Under the pieces are notes generated by a model, which saw only the letters and a list, made by a program, of their open reading frames with translations, did not search any database and had not been told where the DNA came from. The translations under genes and the position numbers were made by a program. DNA of 64,000 nucleotides from Parietaria judaica (lineage: Eukaryota > Streptophyta > Magnoliopsida > Rosales > Urticaceae): assembly GCA_954871525.1 (NCBI GenBank), contig OX940872.1:10129180-10193179 (forward strand). Reading direction: 5' to 3'. This document shows, piece by piece, positions 1 through 9,448 of this stretch (position 1 is its first letter; every line of letters begins with the position of its first letter).

Positions 1-1872
1 CGAGGCTGGTCTCGCAGACCACTGAAATTTTAATGAAGGAAAACGACTTGAAGTTGTTTTCTATCTTTGGTCTTCAACTCAATAGTACAAAATAAAACAA
101 TAATAATATATTATCATTCTATAATATTATTGTACTATTTATAATAAGATATTAATGATGAAATTAACTTATATAATAGATTATTAAAATCATTTTTATA
201 TATAATAATAAATTTTAATGATATTACTATCTTATTAACAAGTATACTTAAATTATGTATATTATTAAATACTAACTTAATTACAATGATATAAACTCTT
301 GAACGGAATATTTACTACTTTATATTACATTATTTAAACATGTAGTTATAGTAATGAAATATGAATAATTTTTGTATTATATGAAAAATATTTTTTAGAC
401 ATGATATTAATATAAATTACTTTCAAATAAGATAAACTTTATTTTTAATAACATAAATTGTGTTTTATTGTATTTTTTTCATTTATATTCAACCACAAAT
501 TAACAAAACACTAACCAAACAGTGTTTCAAAAATCAAACTGCTTTGGTAGCCTAAACTAGTTTGGTAGCCTAAACTCTCAAACTGATTTCTCAAATCAAT
601 TTGCAAAACTGATTTCTCAAACCAATTAATCAAAGTCCACATGAGTGACTTTTTTTTTTAATTGAAACTTTATAGGAAATTCAAAGAACGTAAAGTCTTA
701 TCTTTCTTATTTAAATAATATTTTTATCGTGTACGACCACACTACTAGGTGTTCCAGTTGTGATGAAATTGCACAACAATAATAGTTGTTTCAGAAACGT
801 GTCACCTTCAGTATGGTGGGTCCGGCCAAGTCAAATCCACACATAATATACATATCTCATTAATTTTGGCTAGAATCCTAGATCCATATAAATGTGCCAC
901 ATTTTCTACTTACAACCCCACTTGCAAAAATATTATCTCATTTGATATATCTCAAAATTAGGCTAAAACAATAATACGTAATCCTTATTTAAATAATTAT
1001 AATCTCATGTGAATCAATTTGATTTATACATTCACCTAATAATATGATATTTTATCTCACCTCTCAACTACATTTCTTGATTCTATGATTTTGTTTTGTT
1101 ATTAAGGTAGGGCATAATTATCTACCCAATTTGTTTAATAGATTTCAAGAACTACACATCTTCTTTATAAATAAATAAAAAAAACCATATGTTCCTTAAA
1201 TTAATAAAAAAATAATAATTTTATATATCACCATGATTATATATAACTAACAACAACCAACTAGAAGATGAGTTTCATTGCAAAACATATTTAATTATTT
1301 TCCAAAAACACATGTTTCAATATATATATATATATATCGAAATTCCCTATAAAGTTATATTCTCAATCTACATTATATGTTTCAAACCCTAATGTATATT
1401 GCATTAATACAAATACCATTATTAAAAATCCATAATGCAAACGAAATTCAATTTTATAAATCTTTTTGAGAGGCACTTTCTTCGTCACTCTAATGATATT
1501 CTCAGTCTACATAATATGCTTCAAGTTCACGCCCTAATTTAAATATAATTCAAATACAATTCTTAGAAATCAACAATGACAATCTACATGAAAATTCAAT
1601 TAAATAATTCTTTTTTTTAATTGAGAGAACAAAGCAACTTTTCCCAAAATTATATTAAATCCCTATCGTGTACCTTAATCTAAAAGCCCAATATTCTTAT
1701 TCCCACATGTCAAAATGAAATTTATTAAAAAAATAAAAAAAAAAGGAACTAAGACAAAGTAAGAACTAAAGAACCGGTAAACTGAGCAAAAGAGCAATCC
1801 AGTGCGGTCGACCCCACCGTAGCCGCGAACAGACAGCCAATCGCAGCCGTCCATCTGACCAACAAACTGCCA
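1..1872. other. AT-rich intergenic DNA upstream of TPS
   Basis: No coding region can be supported here. The stretch is strongly AT-rich, with short TA runs (a TA microsatellite near 1320-1337) and a small direct duplication of a sequence containing ggtagcctaaact near 545-575. The last few hundred bases before the TATA box at 1873 become more GC-rich and presumably hold the TPS promoter, but no specific cis-element is claimed. Confidence 0.6.
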
Positions 1873-1880
1873 TATATAAA
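1873..1880 (+). promoter_or_regulatory. TATA box of the TPS gene
   Basis: The octamer TATATAAA lies about 106 bases before the upstream ORF and 257 bases before the TPS start codon. It sits at the edge between AT-rich intergenic DNA and a C-rich leader, as expected of a plant core promoter. A start of transcription near 1905-1915 is inferred from the usual spacing. Confidence 0.55.
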
Positions 1881-1978
1881 ACCCGGAAATCGATCTCTCC
1901 TTCGTTCTTATCTCATTCTCTTCGGACTCTCGAGCTTCCCTTTCAAACCGATCACAATAAGACACAGAAAAGGAAGCC

Positions 1979-2056
1979 ATGGAAGAAGCTCCATCAATGT
2001 CTTCCCAATCCCTCTTCGACCCGAGATTCATCTTCCTCTGCAACACCCACCTATAA
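1979..2056 (+). promoter_or_regulatory. upstream ORF in the TPS leader (25 codons plus stop)
   Basis: An ATG at 1979 opens a 25-codon frame ending in TAA at 2054-2056, inside the presumed 5' leader and 73 bases before the TPS start. It has a second in-frame ATG at codon 7. Leader uORFs commonly lower translation of the main ORF, and several sugar-signalling genes in plants use them. Whether this peptide is conserved cannot be judged from one sequence. Confidence 0.5.
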
Positions 2057-2129
2057 ATCCAACCTCCGAACCCGTAATTCTCTCTCCCACACGCAACAGA
2101 GAAGGAAAGTCAGAAGCTTGAGCTGAGAT

Positions 2130-5100
2130 ATGAATCTGCTCTCGCAGGACGACAACTGGGTCGGCGAGCGCGGCGGCGCGGCGGCTTCGCAGCCGGCGCG
2201 CCGTTTCGTGGTGTCGAACCAGCTCCCGGTGAAGGCGCGCCGCGACGCCGCGTCGGGGAGCCTCCTGTTCGAGCTCGACGAGGACCGGCTGATCGTGCAC
2301 GTGCGCGAGGGGTTCGAGGAGGGCGTGGAGGTGGTGCACGTGGGGACCCTTCCGTCCGACGTGGCCGTCGGGGAGGCCGAGCGCGACGACGTCGTCTCGC
2401 GCCTCTACTCGGAGCTCCGGTGCGTGCCGGTGTTCCTGGACGCGAAGACGCACGCGCTGTTCTACCACGGCTTCTGCAAGCACTACCTGTGGCCGCTCTT
2501 CCACGACATGCTGCCCGTCTCGCCCAGCGCGCGGGCGCGGTTCGAGCGCGCGCAGTGGCGGGCGTACCTGGCGGCGAACAAGGCCTTCTTCGACGCGATC
2601 ATGGCCGTGGCGGAGGTGAGCCTCGACGACGACTACTTCTGGATCCAGGACTACCACCTGATGGCCCTGCCCACGCGCCTCCGCCGCAAGAGCCCGCGCG
2701 TGAGGCTCGGGTTCTTCCTCCACAGCCCCTTCCCCACCTCCGAGATCTACACCACGATCCCGGTCCGCGACGAGATTCTCCGGGGGATCCTGAACTGCGA
2801 CCTCGTCGGATTCCACACGTTCGACTACGCCAGGCACTTCCTGTCCTGTTGCAGCAGAATGTTCGGGCTGAATTACCAGTCCAAGAGGGGTTACATTGAG
2901 CTGGAATGCCATGGCCGGACCGTTAGCGTCAAGATTCTCCCCGCTGGGATTCACATGGGCCGCCTCCGCTCCGTGCTCTCGCAGCCGGAAACCGGGGAAA
3001 TCGCGAAGGAGCTGAAGGAGAGGTTTAGAGGGAAGTTCGTTATGCTCGGCGTGGACGACATGGACATGTTCAAAGGGATCGGGATGAAGTTTCTCGCCGT
3101 GGGGCGGCTTCTGGAGGAAAACCGGGATTTGGTCGGGAAAGCCGTCCTGGTTCAGATTGCGAATCCGGCGAGGAGCAAAGGGCGGGACATTCAAGATGTT
3201 CGGGACGAGACGCATTCGATCGCGGCCGAGATCAACCGGAGATTCGGCGATGAAAAGACGGGCTACAAGCCGATCGAGCTCATTACCTGGCCAATCAGCA
3301 CCTCGATGAAGGCTGCATTCTATTCCGTCGCTGACTGCTGTGTCGTGAATGCGACGAGGGACGGGATGAACCTGGTTCCGTACAAGTACACGGTGTGCCG
3401 AGAGCACTGCTCTGTCAAGGAGAGTGTTCTGATCGTGTCCGAATTCATGGGGTGCTCCCCGTCGCTGAGTGGGGCGCTGCGTGTGAACCCCTGGGATGTG
3501 GATGATGTGGCGGAGGCCATGGGCGTAGCGGCCGGGCTGCCGGCCACGGAGAAGCGGCTGCGCCATGAGAGCCACTATAATTACATCAGCTCCCATGACG
3601 TCGCCTACTGGGCGCGGAGCTTCGACAGGGACCTCGAGCGCTCGTGCCGGGACCACTGCAGCAAGCGATACGTCACTGTCGGGCTGTGGCCAGCCACGCG
3701 GGTCATCGGAGTCGGCCACGGATTCCGCGAGCTGTTCCTCGACCACGTCGCGAGGCCGTACAAGAGTGCGACTTGCCGGCTCATCTTGCTGGATTACGAC
3801 GGCACGATCAAGCCGCATTCTTCTGTGAACAAAGCTCCCGGCGAAGACGCCATTGCCGTGCTCAATTTGCTCTGCGATGACCCCAAGAATGTCGTCTTCA
3901 TTGTTAGCGGAAGAGGGAGAGATTCTCTGGATGAGTGGTTCTCGAGATGTGAGAAGCTGGGTATAGCTTCCGAGCACGGATTTTTCACCAGGTACTTCGT
4001 TAAATTAATACTCGACAAATTAATTATTCGATTAAGTAAAAATTTTGTATTGGTCGGACTATAACTTAATGATATACAATTTATCCTAACAATATTAATT
4101 TATGAAGATTTTACTTTACATAAAAGAAAAACGTTCAAAATTTGTTTAAGTGTTCTTCGCTTTTGGCGGAGGAATATTATAGTAAAAAAACAGTACTTCG
4201 GATTTATGAGTATGAAAAAAATCCACCAATCAAAGCAAAACACTTAAAATCATATAAAAGATCCCTAAATTCAGTTTCGCAATTCGAGCAAGAACTTTGT
4301 ATTTAACATATTCTCTTGTCTCATTTTAGATGGAATAAGGATGAGCCATGGGAGACGTGCTCTTCGGCCATCGACTTGGATTGGATGAAGATGACGCTTC
4401 CGGTGATGGAGCATTACACGGAGGCGACGGACGGGTCGTTTGTGGAGAAGAAGGAGAGTGCTCTTGTTTGGCACCACCAAGACGCTGATCCTCAGTTCGC
4501 GTCATTCCAGGCCAAAGATCTCCTCGACAACCTCGAGAGCGTGCTCGCCAATGAGCCCGTCGTCGTCAAAAGAGGCCACCAAATCGTCGAAGTGCAGCCT
4601 CAGGTAAAAGCTCTTCTCGCAATTAACTTGGCAAATAGTTATTAGCTAATGTAAATTTGTACAATTACTAATACATATAGGATAATTCTGTCCCTAATAT
4701 TAGCTAGATTGCTTAAATTTATCGAAAACCTTCGAACAATACCGGAAAATTGCTACAATTTACAAATTCAGAGGAGAAATTGTTAAAAATGACCAAAATC
4801 GGGGTGTGAATTGTAGGGTGTGAGCAAAGGAACGTTTGTCCAAAGCCTCATCTCGACGATGAAGAGGAAAGGCAGGACGCCCGATTTCGTCCTCTGCATC
4901 GGAGACGATAACTCCGACGAAGACATGTTTGAAACAATTTCCCGGTTATCTCCATCCAGCGGCTCGCCAACATCCGGGACGGGAGTGTTTGCCTGCACGG
5001 TCGGCCAGAAACCGACAGCAGCAAAGTACTATCTCGACGACACGGCCCAGGTCGTCGGCCTCCTCAAGGGCCTCGCCTCGCCGCCCTCGCACGAGCGCCC

Positions 5101-5149
5101 CAAATCCAACGGCCACACGTTCGAAAGGGTTCTCTTAGAGAGTTACTGA
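2130..5149 (+). CDS. TPS11-like: class II trehalose-phosphate synthase (TPS11-like), three exons
   Basis: Exons are 2130-3991, 4330-4603 and 4817-5149, joined at GT-AG introns with consistent phase, giving 822 residues. That is about 40 shorter than Arabidopsis TPS11, the shortfall being at the N-terminus. An in-frame TGA at 2124-2126 rules out an upstream start. Residues about 25-500 form the GT20 synthase domain, with RRFVVSNQLP, HSPFPTSEIY and DLVGFHTFDYARHFLSCCSR. Residues about 550-800 form the HAD trehalose-phosphatase domain, with LLDYDGT, VFIVSGRGRD and GDDNSDEDMF. The active-site arginine in the GVDRLD...KG motif of catalytic TPS proteins is replaced by Asp near residue 310, while the following Lys is kept. 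This fits class II proteins, usually considered regulatory rather than catalytic. The family links trehalose-6-phosphate and sugar status in the cytosol. The first 700 coding bases are unusually GC-rich. Close matches such as GFCKHYLWP and the GIHMG motif favour TPS11 over TPS5-10. Confidence 0.93.
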
Positions 5150-5785
5150 TGGTTTGACCGTTGGATTAGGGTGGTTAGTCTGATCTAGTGGTCATGTCGT
5201 TTTTTAGGGAGAAAAGGGTAGGTATGTCGTTTCACTTTGTACAGATAGTAATATTATTACTTGACATTTTCGCACAGTCCCTCGGAAAAAAGGCAATACT
5301 TGAGGCATTATATTATACAAATTTACTTTATTCATGTTTTTGTGCCCAGAAATTCATTGACCTATATGTGAAATCGACGAGTTTGAATGTCGTTTGTCTT
5401 TGAAGTACAATTCGGTCTTTCTTCTTGTCGTTTTTGTTATTTTAACATTTTTATTGGAAAAATGAATTGTTTTATGGTACCAAATTACCAATGGATGGCT
5501 AGAGTTTAGACATGGGAGATGAACATTGTTTCTTTGAATTATAAATTAACGATTCAAAAATCATATTGAAAAAGAAAAATCAGTGGCTGGAGTTATGTCT
5601 TCTTATAATAATCATAAAGAAACATATCCGAACAAGAAAAAAATTAGCTAATTACTAATTGAATCAAAGTCAGAAGGAAGATTCATTGCTTCAATTGTGC
5701 CGAAGAATAATGAGTAAGTGCTGACTAGAAACAATGGCTTTAGGAACTAACAACGTGACTCATACGAGCTTGCAAGACTTTGTAT
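5150..5785. other. 3' flank of TPS
   Basis: No gene is seen. AT-rich sequence after the TPS stop should contain the 3' UTR and polyadenylation site. Short open frames here show no family features. Confidence 0.6.
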
Positions 5786-6335
5786 GGGAGTTAAATGTTA
5801 ATCACGGTAAAAGTTCTAATACTTTTAAAAATGAATCACTAGGTTTTAATTTTTTTTCTCGGACTAAGTTTCAATTCTTTGGTTTTGTATTCCTATTCGT
5901 ACCTCCATCAAAATTTTTGTCCTACACGTTACTCATGCCACTTCAAAGTTTTGGTTTTGTATTTTTTTTTACCCGGACAAAGTTCCATTTCTTTGATTTT
6001 GTCTCCCCATTTTACTTTTGCGAAAATTCCGAACCATGAATTAGGACGTTTTCGGGGCTTGAAAAAGCAAATGTGCTTTCGTTTAAGTAATATATCCCAC
6101 TATTATCTTTAATCGTCCAACACTCTGATGACTAATTTTCCTCGTAAATGAGGAAAAAAAAATTGTAACGGTGAACGAGTAACTGTGGAGGACAATTTTT
6201 TTTACGGAGGTACCAATAGGGATACAAAACCAAAGAATCAGAACTTTGTTTGGGCAAAAATAGAAATTGGAACTTACTGATCTATTTTTTGAAAGTGTTG
6301 GTACTTTTGTCGGGATTAATCCCAAATAATATTTT
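5786..6335. repeat. foldback (inverted-repeat) element
   Basis: Two diverged arms of about 150 bp, roughly 5786-5940 and 6170-6335, are inverted copies of each other. For example ttctttggttttgtat in the left arm pairs with atacaaaaccaaagaa in the right arm, and gtacctcc pairs with ggaggtac. Both arms carry the same order of matching blocks. No coding capacity is visible and no clear target duplication was found, so the exact ends are uncertain. It is probably an old MITE or foldback element. Confidence 0.6.
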
Positions 6336-7540
6336 GTACGAGAAAAATAGGCTAAAAGACTTGCTTTGGAATTTTTGTGCAATCCATACTCTTATTGGGC
6401 CTACTGCTAAAAAATCATGAATAGTACAGAACGAGAGTGTATTGCAATGAGATATCACTTAAGGTTATTCTTGAAAAAAAAAAAAAAACTATTTTGAACT
6501 TAATGAGTCCCAAAAAAAAATAACAATTGGTATTGATTAATGTTTAAAAAACTACTTACCAGTTACCACAAACTACTCGCAACTTTAATTTACAAGTATA
6601 CGAAAAAGAGTATGTGTTCTTATGAGATTCTCGTAATATATTTTTTTTCAAAACTAACACCAATTTGTCATCTGTGAATTTGATTTTGTAAGTACACTGA
6701 TACAGTTGTAAAATAATAGTATCTAAAAGACTAAAACAATATACATCATATATATATATAAAAAAAAAAATCAATTTAAAATTTGTAAAGTTATTAGGTT
6801 TTATGGGTCTAGGTTAGCAAAAGATCTTACGCGAATTTTAATTATTTTTCGCAGCAAGTGGATTACTTTAAGTGTTTTGTAAATGAAAACTGACTGTTTA
6901 CTTACATACTTCTGGTTTTCGTGTTACGCGTGCTATTTCGTTAGTTCTAGAAACTTGATAAAAATGTCTTTAAATTTGTTCCGCGATTTCCTTTGCAATT
7001 TTAAGACTTTAAATTTTAACAAAAGTGCACTTTTTTAACTTTTTAATGTAGCACAATACCCTGCACGTGTTAAAAATTAATAGTTTATATTAGAGAAATT
7101 AGTGAGGAATTGATTTTTTTTTTTATATAAATAAATTGTTATGTAATGTTATATTCTTTACGTCAAATTGTTTGGAATGTAGAATACAAGTTTTGGGTAG
7201 TAGGGTACAAGTAGAAATTAGGCGGCATAGAGCCAGGTTGAAAAAAATATTAAAAAAATATGAAAAAAGTATTTAAGTTCACTTTTTTCTGGATCGGTAG
7301 ACATCACTTACTTTTTTGTTAGTTTTTTTTTATATTATTATTTTCTTTAGTGATAACATCAACAACACAAGTCGCAATGATATCAAAAAGATGAATCGAG
7401 AATTTGAGAGAGAAAGTGAGAAGAAAATAAGAATTTACGGTGTTGATTCCAATAATCTGTGTTTACATCTAGTTTATTATGATGTCTGTTGGTTTAATCG
7501 TTTGATTTTTTTTTTTTCTGATTACTAAAGGTGAATCAAA
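6336..7540. other. AT-rich intergenic DNA
   Basis: No gene, RNA or clear repeat is seen apart from A and T runs. The open frames in this interval are low-complexity. Confidence 0.6.
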
Positions 7541-7628
7541 TTTTTTTTTTTAATTAATTCTATACTGTCCTATTTTCAAACAACTCGAGTACTTTTATCG
7601 CTAACAGCCCTTACCACATTATCAATTA

Positions 7629-8276
7629 CAGTAAAACCTCTATAAATTAAAATATTTGGGACCATGAAATTTTATTAATTTAGAGAGATATTAATTTATC
7701 GATAAATTAATATTTTATTAATTTATAGAGGTATTGTTTCCGAATTGTAAAATTTAATTTAATTAGATGAATTCAATAAATTATATTCAATTAGTAAGGA
7801 ACAATGAACATATATATTGTTTAGTAATGATTAAAGACAATTCATTTTACATCCTTTATGACGATGGAATTGAAGACGATACAGTGGCGTTGGAACCCGT
7901 TTCGCGTAAAGACGCACTCATTGCATCTAGGACCCTTGAAAACTTTTTGGTGCAATTCAACATGACTCCTCAATTTTTTGATGGCATCATAAAAATTAGA
8001 GATGCACTCCACCAAGATTTATGTTTTAAGACAAAACAAGCAACTTTAGAAGTGTATTTCTCTAAATCGTCTTAGATATTTATATAATTTTTAAGTATTA
8101 TTAATTTATGATATTATTGGGACCATAGTTTTATATAGAGCTCTCAAAAAAAGTATTACCTTATAACCTTATCGAGATGGATAATTTTTTACACTAGCCC
8201 AAATCGAAATCAGACAAAATTATTATTTTAGAGAGATTATTAATTTAATGAGTATTAATTTATAAGAGTTTTATTG
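7629..8276 (+). mobile_element. pogo-like DNA transposon (Emigrant/Lemi1 type), deletion derivative
   Basis: The left end reads CAGTAAAACCTCTATAAATT. The right end carries its inverted complement with a few mismatches, ending GAGTTTTATTG. The element is flanked by TA at 7627-7628 and 8277-8278, the target duplication of Tc1/mariner/pogo elements. This terminus matches the known Arabidopsis Emigrant MITE and its relative Lemi1. The paralogous segment near 9165-9185 gives the empty site with a single TA. The element keeps only the tail of a transposase. Confidence 0.85.
7767..8075 (+). pseudogene. C-terminal remnant of a pogo-like transposase
   Basis: An open frame of 102 codons lies inside the pogo-like element. 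Its tail, with DALIASRTLENFLVQF, KIRDAL and KQATLEVYFSKS, resembles the C-terminal end of plant pogo/Tigger-type transposases, which often finish in a KQTTL...FF-like motif. The CENP-B-type DNA-binding domain and DDE catalytic core are absent, so it cannot be active. The assignment rests on the tail motif and on the termini of the enclosing element. Confidence 0.6.
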
Positions 8277-8528
8277 TAATCTAAAAAATCTAATTGAAGA
8301 AGACAAGAGTGACACATACTCTTGTTTAATGAATCACTATTGATTTTCCACGTCAAAGCCACCTCCACCAGTTGACTTGATCGCGACCGTGTTTGCCTGA
8401 ACCAGCTCTATCTCTCTACACGTAGCACTGACCTCAGATTCGCCGAGCTAGAGAGAGAGAGAGAAACACTAATCTTCCTTTATTATAAATTAATTACTAA
8501 TCTTCCTATACTTATTCAATTCTATTCT

Positions 8529-8716
8529 CGAAAGAGTTCTACAATTATGAAGTTGTAACTATATATACGAAACTGTAACAATATTTAAGTATATATTTTC
8601 GAAAGAGTTCTACAATTATGAAGTTGTAACTATATATACGAAACTGTAACAATATTTAAGTATGTATGTTCGAAAGAGTTCTACAATTATGAAGTTGTAA
8701 CTATATATACGAAACG
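8529..8716. repeat. 71-bp tandem repeat, about 2.6 copies
   Basis: Copies begin at 8529, 8600 and 8671, each starting cgaaagagttctacaattat and nearly identical. The third is truncated. The array lies between the two copies of the CNGC promoter. Confidence 0.9.
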
Positions 8717-9079
8717 CATAAAAATTCGTAACTATAGCTCGGATGAATGCGAGCGAAGAGCAGAGAGGGAGGGAGAAAGAACGAAGAGAGAGAGATAGAG
8801 AGAAATAAAAGAAAAATAAAAGGAAATTCAAAATTTGAGGTCAAAGTATCAAATTAATTTGAAATCTGATAAATATGGGAATAATTCAACCTTAATTTTA
8901 GAAAAATAAAATTTCGAAATTAAACTAAATAATAAATAATTAATTAACGAAAATAAATAAATATAATAAAAATCAAGGTTATAATGGTCCAAAATTTATT
9001 AAAAATAAATATAAATGAATTAATTGAAACTATGAGTATTTCTCATTAACCTTGAGTGTATTTTGAGCATTTCATGAAT
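8717..9079. other. AT-rich spacer between promoter copies
   Basis: Contains a purine-rich GA stretch (about 8748-8822) followed by A/T-rich DNA. No gene is seen. Confidence 0.55.
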
Positions 9080-9389
9080 TTTTTTATTTTTTTTAATTAA
9101 CTCTATAGTGCCCTATTTCCTAATAACTGAGTATTACTGGCAGTAGTAAGCCTCACTAATATTATCAATTACTCTAAAAAAATCTAATTGATGAAGAAAA
9201 GGGTGACACGTACTCCTGTTTAATTGGTGGAAGATTTTCAGTCTTGATTTTCCACGTCAAAGCCACCTCCACCAGTTGACTTGATCGCGACCGTGTTTGC
9301 CTGAAGTGAACCAGCTCTCTCTCTCTCTACACGTCAGCACTGACCTCAGATTCGCCGAGCTAGAGAGAGAGAGAGAGAGAGAAACACTA
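9080..9389 (+). promoter_or_regulatory. CNGC proximal promoter and 5' leader (downstream copy of the duplication)
   Basis: This copy adjoins the CNGC gene and ends in a GA-repeat leader. It contains the uninterrupted site corresponding to the transposon insertion in the upstream copy. A CT-rich tract near 9317-9332 and a GA tract near 9362-9381 are typical of plant 5' leaders. No TATA box is obvious. Confidence 0.6.
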
Positions 9390-9394
9390 CCCCA

Positions 9395-9445
9395 ATGAGT
9401 AAAGCTCGCCATTTCTCGCTGCTAGGGTTTCGCCTTCAGATTTAG
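9395..9445 (+). promoter_or_regulatory. upstream ORF of the CNGC gene (16 codons plus stop)
   Basis: An ATG at 9395 starts a 16-codon frame ending in TAG at 9443-9445, only three bases before the main ATG at 9449. Such close spacing would make initiation at the main ATG depend on leaky scanning or reinitiation. It is absent from the upstream promoter duplicate, which ends just before it. Confidence 0.5.
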
Positions 9446-9448
9446 CCC

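Larger units (their letters stand above)
7541..8471 (+). repeat. upstream duplicate of the CNGC promoter/5' leader, interrupted by a transposon
   Basis: Segments 7541-7628 and 8277-8471 together match 9080-9389, immediately upstream of the CNGC gene. Shared blocks include a taattaa...ctat...cctattt start, attatcaatta, ccacgtcaaagccacc, ttgacttgatcgcgaccg, gacctcagattcgccgagct and the GA repeat ending in gaaacact. The copy stops just before the CNGC upstream ORF, so it is a promoter/leader relic with no coding sequence. It is split by the 648-bp element at 7629-8276. Confidence 0.85.

Noticed and set aside
2028..3977. 649-codon open frame on the minus strand opposite the TPS first exon
   Set aside because: It is a GC-rich shadow: the + strand encodes a clear TPS domain over the same bases, and the minus frame has no family motifs.
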